Positions 57,401 to 64,000 of a stretch of 64,000 bases of DNA are shown one piece after another; within the stretch, counting starts at the first letter, position 1, and each line of letters starts with the position of its first letter. Source of the DNA: Colius striatus (taxonomy: Eukaryota; Chordata; Aves; Coliiformes; Coliidae); contig NC_084790.1 in assembly GCF_028858725.1 (NCBI RefSeq), forward strand, positions 28,251,031-28,315,030, in the 5' to 3' direction. Position numbers and translations under genes: made by a program. The notes under the pieces were generated by a model that saw only the letters and a program-made list of their open reading frames with translations, was not told where the DNA came from and did no database searches.

Positions 57401-60400
57401 CTGTTGTCAACTCTTAAGCTCTTCTGCACCACACCAAATTCCTTTGCACTTCCAATATAAAACCAAACACAACACCTAACCAGTTAACTTACTGTTCTGA
57501 CTAAAAACTCAGCCTTAACTAGGTAGCATTCTCTAAAAACACATCTACAGATACAATGTTATTCTGCATATAGGAAACTATGGGGCAGGAATTGTATGTC
57601 TGCATGTGATTTGAAACGAAAAGTGTGGGCATCTCTTCCGGTTTAATGTAAAAGTGCAAAGGAGACCTCAGCTGTGGAACCAAGGAGTGAAGACATTTTG
57701 GTAATAAGAAGGCCCTTGAAGTTTTAACCACTTCATGCTTCGTATTAACTGGCACTTCACTTCTGATTTGCACCTTCATCCAAATCACGCATGTCATCAA
57801 GAACAAAGCTATCAAGACAGGTGGGTGCGACTTGGCAAGGCATTGCAGTGGTTACATGAAGCTACATTTAGGTGGAAGCCTACACAGGATTGTTGGTGGC
57901 ACTCTTACAGCTGTTCATAGTATTTCATGAAAGCTAGATGAGGAAAGATAGTTTGGTAGGCACCTAGTAACAAGAAAATAGAAGAGCTTGTAAGAGTCCA
58001 CCTAAACATTTTCCATATCATCCCTGCATGTAGTACTGTCTTCATGAGGGAAGGGAGACGTTCTCTCCCTCTTCAAAGACTTCAAAGACTTCCAGAAAAC
58101 AGCCATTCGTACTGGAAGGATATGCTGTATTGAATTTAATATTGCAAATTTAAAAACTGTCACCTAGAAGTTTACATGTGGTAGAAAAATTAGTTCTTTG
58201 GTTATTTTTGATGACAAAATATTTATTTTCCACAAACTATGGATTGATGTGATACTCCTGAAGTTAGCTGTCTGAATTTCGAGGACAAAGGACCTATCTG
58301 AATGTAATGTATTTAAATGAAAAGTGCTAAGGCCTGCTAGGCAGAAGTCAAGAGTGAGTAGGAGTAAAAAAGAGTGGCTAGGAGTAAACAAAATCCCCAT
58401 TTAGTTTGCCTTTGCTGTCTCAAAAAGGACAAAGAAAAGGTCTAAAACTTGGCATGCCGACTTAAAATTGCCTGTAACAGTTTGATCCAACTCATCAGCC
58501 ACCCACACAGGAAGCTATCCCAACCTCTTCCTAACAGCTCTTGCTGCCCATTACCTTTCTGCTGGCTCAGGCAGCACTTATTCAACTCTGCCTTGAGCAG
58601 ATTCAGCACACAAAACACAGTGCTGAGCCTACTCCCCGCCACCAGTTCTGTGAAGTAAAAAACAACCTAGTCCACTGAAAGGCCAGAGGAGAGCTATGAG
58701 TATGGAACGGACAAGACTTCTTTCAAAAGCAAGTGCTGTTTCTTTGACTCTAGAAATAATATGTATCTTTCCTTAAGAACACTGAAGAAGCTAATACACT
58801 GTTGTCTTCTTGGCAACCTGTTTCTCTTAAGGGGGACAGGGGGGACAGAGAGCTAGGAAATGCTCCAAAGCAACCATCAAATGAATTCAGCTGCCAGATT
58901 ATCAGACAAATGTTTTGCAGTTTCATGGTCTATTGGTATACTTTTGAAATAAAACCTAATTAATTTGTGTACAAAATGTTCTCTCTCCCATGCAGCTATG
59001 GCAATTTACTGGGGACGACATGAAAGTAGATCTAAGGCCAAGAGTCTCCAAAGTTGTCCCTTTTCTCCCCTGCCACCCCTTTATATCCAAGGCAAAGCAA
59101 TTAACTTCCCAAAGCCACCAAAGATACTGTGTTGAAGAACATGGTGCCTAGTGAAGTTTACAGCATGAACTATACTTGTATTCTGCAGCTAAATCCTGCT
59201 TGAAACAATATTCCAGTCTCATCAGGAAATCCTCATAAAACTTCAAATTTTTAAGCTGTTATCTCTGACAGACAATTGAGAATTATCTTTAGGTTTTCAG
59301 GGGAAAATACTCTGATAAGAGAACTGCACATGAAAAACAGGAATAAATTAGTTCCCTTTTAAAGTCTGTGATATTTAATCAGAGATTTCACAGAAATGGA
59401 ACAATAACCTTAACTGTGGCAAGCTGCAAAAAACTAAAATGAATGTACATTTTTAAAAGATAACTAATTACAATTTGTATGGAGCTCACATTTCTGCTTT
59501 TTATATCAGGAGGATAAAGCTGTAAGTCTGTCCGAAATAAGCTTTATAAGTGTATTTTCAGTATAAACTGATTTTTAATACAAGTTTTATATGCTCTGGA
59601 TACGACACACTAATTCACGGACAACTAAAGGTCTGAGCACCAGTCTCAAAATCTGTAGAAAGGCAGTGCATCCCAGAAGAACAGTAAAATTAGTTTTGGT
59701 TTCCCTACTTCCTTGCTTTTCTTAGTTTTGCCTTGATGCAAATAATGTTGTCTCTCCAGCTGTGGCAACTTTATAAAAAATAAAACCAAGAAATAAGAAC
59801 AAACCTTTAGTAGCATAAACCCAATCTGACTATTAATAAAATCCCAGACCAAATACACTTACCCATTTTACTTTCTATTTCTTCCCCCTGCCTTATTTTT
59901 TATTTCTGTGATCTGTTTTTATAAGTTAAGCTTAGGATATAATTTTTTATCCCCATCACTGACATAAATGTCATCAATGTCCTTAAATATTTTAAAAGGC
60001 TCTTAATGAGTATTGTTTTAGATACTGAATTCGAGAAACGTAGACCTTGAAGGGATTTCAAAATCCCCTCACCCAAGACCAAATCTGCATACAGGCAATA
60101 TGAAGTAACAGTGTAGTCCACCCCTATGAGATGTTTCATAAACCTCTTGTTATAACTTCTATACTGGAAATTTAACAACTCCCATGGGAAGCGTATTTTA
60201 CTGTATCAATGCTCTTACAGTTGGAAAGTTTCTCCCATCTGTCTTTGCTATAGCTTACTTATGAAGATATTAAGAAAAACTTCCCAACTATAAGGATCAT
60301 GAAGTACCTCCAAGACTATCTAGAGAAGCCACTGTAATTTCCAAAGACATTCTTTTACTTGATACACATAAAATTATTAACTGTTTCTTCTGGTTGCCTC

Positions 60401-61800
60401 AGTTACAAAACTGAAATCAGACTCTTTACTGACACTGTGTTTACCTTTAAATTCTTAAATCAACAGGACATAGATGTAAAGCCAGTACTAAACAACTATC
60501 CTGGACTATGTGGTGTATCTTCACATCAGCAGTTAAAAAGTCAGCACAAAAAACAGTATTGCATCATTTATTAAGAAAAGTGGTCTTGCACTTCAAACTC
60601 AAGGATGGATTTCTGTATTGCATTCCAATAGGGAGTCCTGACTTTGAACATGTCACATAACTTCTGTCTCTACTTCATCTTTAAAAGGACACTAACAGTC
60701 ATACTAAAAGTTTTGTGAAAATACTATATGCAAATTATTTCAAATGCTAACATGAGAGGCATTGCTTGTTACCACATTCACCAGGTAATATACATGGCAC
60801 GTCTCCAGGCAAAGCTGACAGGAAGCAAAGAACCAAAAAAGCAAATGAGACACTACTTCTGCCAAAAGGGTATTTCTGTATTGGTTTTTAACTTTTTATT
60901 TGAATTGTAATCTGTCCGCTGACAGTATTGCAATCCTGTTTGTAAACAGTGCATATCCTATGGTGAATTCGAGACAGAAATTGATTCAGCATAAGACGAT
61001 GTACAAAAGCCATGGATGCAACACGTTGCAACTGTGTTAAAGCCACCTCAAAGGTGAGTTACTCTACTTTAGGGCTTCCTGAAATCAACTGATTTTGAAC
61101 CCTGATTATCAGTTGTTTAGAATGCTAACTTTAGAATGGTTGATGTTCTGTTGTCTCACATTTCTACTTCAAATCATTTCTCATCTAAATTCAGATTATA
61201 TTTAAAGCATAAATCTCTCTTTTCATTGTGGTTCTAGCACAAATCAGATTCACAATAAAAATGCCTGAGGCAGTACATGTTCTGCTTTGCCTGTAAAACT
61301 GTTTTTCTACTACAATAACAAACTTCTTGCTGCCATGGGATTCTTGTGCTATTTCCCCTTCACAATTTTTAAAAAATAATTAAAAAAAAGGCATGAAGAC
61401 TTCAAATAGAATTAAAATTTCATCTTATAGTCACTACTTCACATCCTATATTATTTCCCCCAATTAAAAAAATCTTTTGTTTTACAAATACTATTTTTAT
61501 AGATATAATATTGTTTCAGGCTTGTAGTCATGAAAACAACTATACTGATTGGCTACTGGAAATACCCTGCCTTCAGCCTTGTTATGCACCTGAGATGTGT
61601 GAAACCGTCACAAATATATTGCAGAAGACCCAGGGCCTGATCCTGCAACTGTTACAAGCACCCTACAACAGTTATTTGCCAGTGGTAAGGAAGGATGGAT
61701 ATTGTAGGTGCGAGATTCTGCTGGATCAGGCCTCAAATGTAAGTGCATTGTAAAATACATTATATGGTGGCATCTCCAAACAAAATACTGTATTTTTATG
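51403..61800. other. Noncoding DNA between SRP19 and APC
   Basis: About 10 kb without a gene I can support. It is AT-rich, with A runs (52021-52042) and scattered short open frames. No clear LTR or CR1 tail is visible except common simple tracts. Part of the right side may be distal APC 3'UTR; AATAAA on the minus strand also occurs at 60567-60572. Confidence 0.55.
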
Positions 61801-61840
61801 TAATGCAGAAGTAACACACACATTTTACATATAGTAATAA

Positions 61841-61846
61841 TTTATT
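61841..61846 (-). promoter_or_regulatory. APC: APC poly(A) signal candidate
   Basis: AATAAA on the minus strand about 900 nt past the APC stop, inside a stretch that I recall as conserved in the human APC 3'UTR. Two others, at 62716-62721 (only about 20 nt past the stop) and at 60567-60572, are possible. Confidence 0.6.
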
Positions 61847-62740
61847 CTGAAATGTTCATTTTAGTCTCTGTTGAGATATCACCCATGTCTCCATTAATAA
61901 AAGAGCAGCCATCTTACCTCAAATACCAGAATATACAACAAGTTACAGCATAGCAAAAAAATTCTACCTACTTTGATAAAATCTACTCCAGGTAAAATAA
62001 TTTTGTTCAAGGTTTTACAGTTACACAGTTTTCTTTTTTTTTTCTTTTTTCTTTTGTCCAGCAGAGCACAAAGGAAGTGTAAATTGTTACACCATAACTA
62101 TCTATGCACGTTATGTGACCACAGAAATGTTAATCATTACTCATTACTTCAGAAAATGAACCATCAGTTCCACTCATGCAGAAAAGCAGGCTGGGAAAGC
62201 TTGTTCAGCAGAAACCATATTGCTGTGAATTTCACAGCCACATGATTAATTTTTGGGTTAGATGGACTCAAACAAACTAAAACAGATTTTTTTTTTTTGC
62301 ATAAATAATACCAATTCTTCCCTGATGTAGTTTAGTCAGTCTGTAATCTAGAATTGATTGATAAAGTAATTTGACTGTATCATCTCTACCTGCAATGTTC
62401 CATGATTTCAGCGACAAGCAATATTTAAAAGATTATGGGATGGGATGCTAATTAAATATATGTTAAACATAATGTACAAATATACTCACATTAGCAATTT
62501 TATTCCAAACTGTCAAGCAGGTATTCCTCCAAAATATTACCAGTGAAGACAAAGTATACTATCAAATATGGCTTCCAGAACAAGGACACTCTAACAAGAA
62601 TGAAATCTATTTACAACAAATAAAAACGACAAACAAAAAACAAAAGTCAATCCCCATTGTTTTAGTTTCATTTGAAACAAGATTTCTAAATAGCTGCTGT
62701 ATATAATACATCAGTTTTATTAATTGTTTTTTTGTTGCAC
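61841..62740 (-). other. APC: APC 3'UTR, conserved part
   Basis: On the minus strand the stretch resembles the mammalian APC 3'UTR as I remember it, including the GGAAGCCATATTTGATAGTA block near 62561-62580 and the GATGGCTGCTCTTTTATTAA block near 61895-61915. No open frame is expected. An alignment is needed to set its real extent. Confidence 0.65.
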
Positions 62741-64000
62741 TTAAACAGAAGTTACCAGGTAAGAGCCAGAGTGGCGTTTAGGACTCTGAGTTCCACTGGA
62801 GTCTGGGTTTTCAGACTTGGAGTCACGCTTCTTCGTGCTGTTATTCACTGGCGTTGGTATCTGCGATGGCCGAGCAGAGCTATTGTCCACACTACTCTTC
62901 CTGCGGCTTGGGTTGTAGTTGAAAGGAGTCACCCTCGCTGCAACAGCACCAATGGGAGAGCTATGTTTGCTAGAGCTACTGGAACTGAATGGTGTACGCT
63001 CACTCACAGTACTTTCACTGTTTTCTGGCGCAGGAGTGGGATTATTCTGCAGAGGCTTTGTTTCAGTGCCTTTCTTGTCTGGACTGTCTATCTGAAAGAA
63101 AGAGTTCAGACGGTTTTCTAAGCCAATGGTACGAATAGGAAGGCCTCCTCCATTCCCTGGCATTTGTTTCTCTTGAATCTCTTTAGAATCTTTACTGTTC
63201 ATGCCCCCTTTATCAGAAACACTGTTGATAACAGGGGGAGTATTTCCAGTGGGGGACCTTCCAGATCGAGGATTGTTAATTGGGCAGTCCTCTATCCTCA
63301 CCCACACATCCTCTGTCTTAGAGACGGCTGGTGCCATTTGATAGATAAGTGTTTTGGCATCAGAGTCATTTGTGGCACCTGAGGAAGAATGCTGAGGATC
63401 ACTCATTATCTGAGGAATTTCGCTTTCTTTTATTTTTCTCCAAGTACCTTTTGCTGGTGCTTGGCTTTCTTTACTTTGCTTGTGTCCAGAAAGAGAACTT
63501 CCGTGTTGCTTTTCATCTTCACTTTTTGCCTTTTCACTGGATTCTGAAGAAGCTGACAGAATTGAGGAGGAACTTCCAGTCCTTCGCCAAGTGCTCACGC
63601 GAGGGAGTGATGAGGAATGCTTACTATGCTCACGCTTCCATGTTCCTGATCTATTGATCAACAATCTCGAAGGACTCTCGGAATGAGAACGGGCTATATC
63701 ATGACGTTTTGCTGGTCTCCCATCGTACTCTACGGAAGGACTCAGATTAGGGGGTAATTTTCGCCAACCACCAGTCTGGGCAGTTGCATGAGTGGACAAA
63801 GACATATCAGGAAGAGATGGACTTAAAACTGGGGTCTGTAGCTGAGACCTCGTGGGAGAATCTGGCCTGGAAGGAGACAGGGATTCAAATGAAGCTGACT
63901 CTTCTAATTTCCGTCTTAGAGTTGGGCTTGGAGCTTCTTTAATAAAAGTTGACTGACGAACAAGGACAGGTCTCTCGGATCTGTCAGATTCACTTCCACT
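62741..64000 (-). CDS. APC: APC C-terminus (partial; last 419 codons and stop)
   Basis: APC is the scaffold of the beta-catenin destruction complex and a microtubule plus-end binder. The window holds the 3' end of its very long last exon as one unbroken frame from 64000 (reading SGSESDRSERPVLVRQSTFI) to the stop at 62741-62743. It carries the end of the basic microtubule-binding region, then the EB1-binding region. An SQIP (SxIP) EB1 motif is at 62855-62866, and the protein ends YLVTSV, a PDZ ligand for DLG-type proteins. Serines and prolines dominate, as in other vertebrates. The catenin repeats and armadillo region lie outside the window. Confidence 0.97.
   Translation of the reverse strand, partial: SGSESDRSERPVLVRQSTFIKEAPSPTLRRKLEESASFESLSPSRPDSPTRSQLQTPVLSPSLPDMSLSTHATAQTGGWRKLPPNLSPSVEYDGRPAKRHDIARSHSESPSRLLINRSGTWKREHSKHSSSLPRVSTWRRTGSSSSILSASSESSEKAKSEDEKQHGSSLSGHKQSKESQAPAKGTWRKIKESEIPQIMSDPQHSSSGATNDSDAKTLIYQMAPAVSKTEDVWVRIEDCPINNPRSGRSPTGNTPPVINSVSDKGGMNSKDSKEIQEKQMPGNGGGLPIRTIGLENRLNSFFQIDSPDKKGTETKPLQNNPTPAPENSESTVSERTPFSSSSSSKHSSPIGAVAARVTPFNYNPSRRKSSVDNSSARPSQIPTPVNNSTKKRDSKSENPDSSGTQSPKRHSGSYLVTSV

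Noticed and set aside
62741-63805. A 354-codon gene starting at the internal ATG at 63805
   Set aside because: The same frame is open to the window edge at 64000 and reads as APC, so this ATG is internal to APC.

Overview
The window is nuclear DNA of a vertebrate, almost certainly a bird. The evidence is a set of spliced vertebrate genes (REEP5, SRP19, the 3' end of APC), several CR1 LINE fragments of the sauropsid type, and many retroviral LTRs with the 5-bp target duplications and TGTC...GACA ends common in bird class III (ERVL-like) elements. A songbird or other Neoaves genome is my inference from the LTR types; it is not proven here. The gene order APC-SRP19-REEP5, with APC and SRP19 on the minus strand and REEP5 on the plus strand, is the conserved order of human 5q22 in mirror image.

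Layout. 1-7400: noncoding flank upstream of REEP5, with a CR1 tail (about 2214-2528) and a 1.2-kb solo LTR (4397-5617). 7400-8250: CpG island with REEP5 exons 1 and 2. 8218-28640: REEP5 introns with exon 3 (19960-20098) and exon 4 (26265-26433); intron 2 carries a 1-kb sense LTR (17707-18704) and intron 4 a probable LTR (about 27459-28275). Exon 5 ends with the stop at 28690, and the 3'UTR probably runs to about 31140. 31140-37400: gap between the two convergent genes, holding a second copy of the 1.2-kb LTR (33380-34732) and a 20-bp tandem repeat. 37400-48968: SRP19 on the minus strand in five coding exons, with a nearly complete env-less endogenous retrovirus (40842-47161) in intron 2. 48540-49450: SRP19 CpG island and promoter. 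About 49510-51402: a CR1 element split by an LTR. 51400-61800: noncoding DNA between SRP19 and APC. 61800-64000: conserved APC 3'UTR and the last 419 codons of APC (minus strand, running off the window edge).

The splice reconstructions are internally consistent. REEP5 joins to 570 nt (189 aa plus stop) and SRP19 to 435 nt (144 aa plus stop), both equal to the human lengths as I recall them, with GT/AG at every junction. REEP5 shapes ER tubules, SRP19 assembles the signal recognition particle, and APC scaffolds beta-catenin destruction and binds microtubule ends; they are neighbours by conserved synteny, not a functional operon.

I see no CRISPR, tRNA, rRNA or obviously new gene system. The most interesting material is retroviral: two same-orientation LTR copies that flank all of REEP5, a 275-codon open frame built of about 27-31-residue repeats inside one of those LTRs, and a provirus with gag, protease, reverse transcriptase, RNase H and integrase remains lying in sense orientation inside SRP19.
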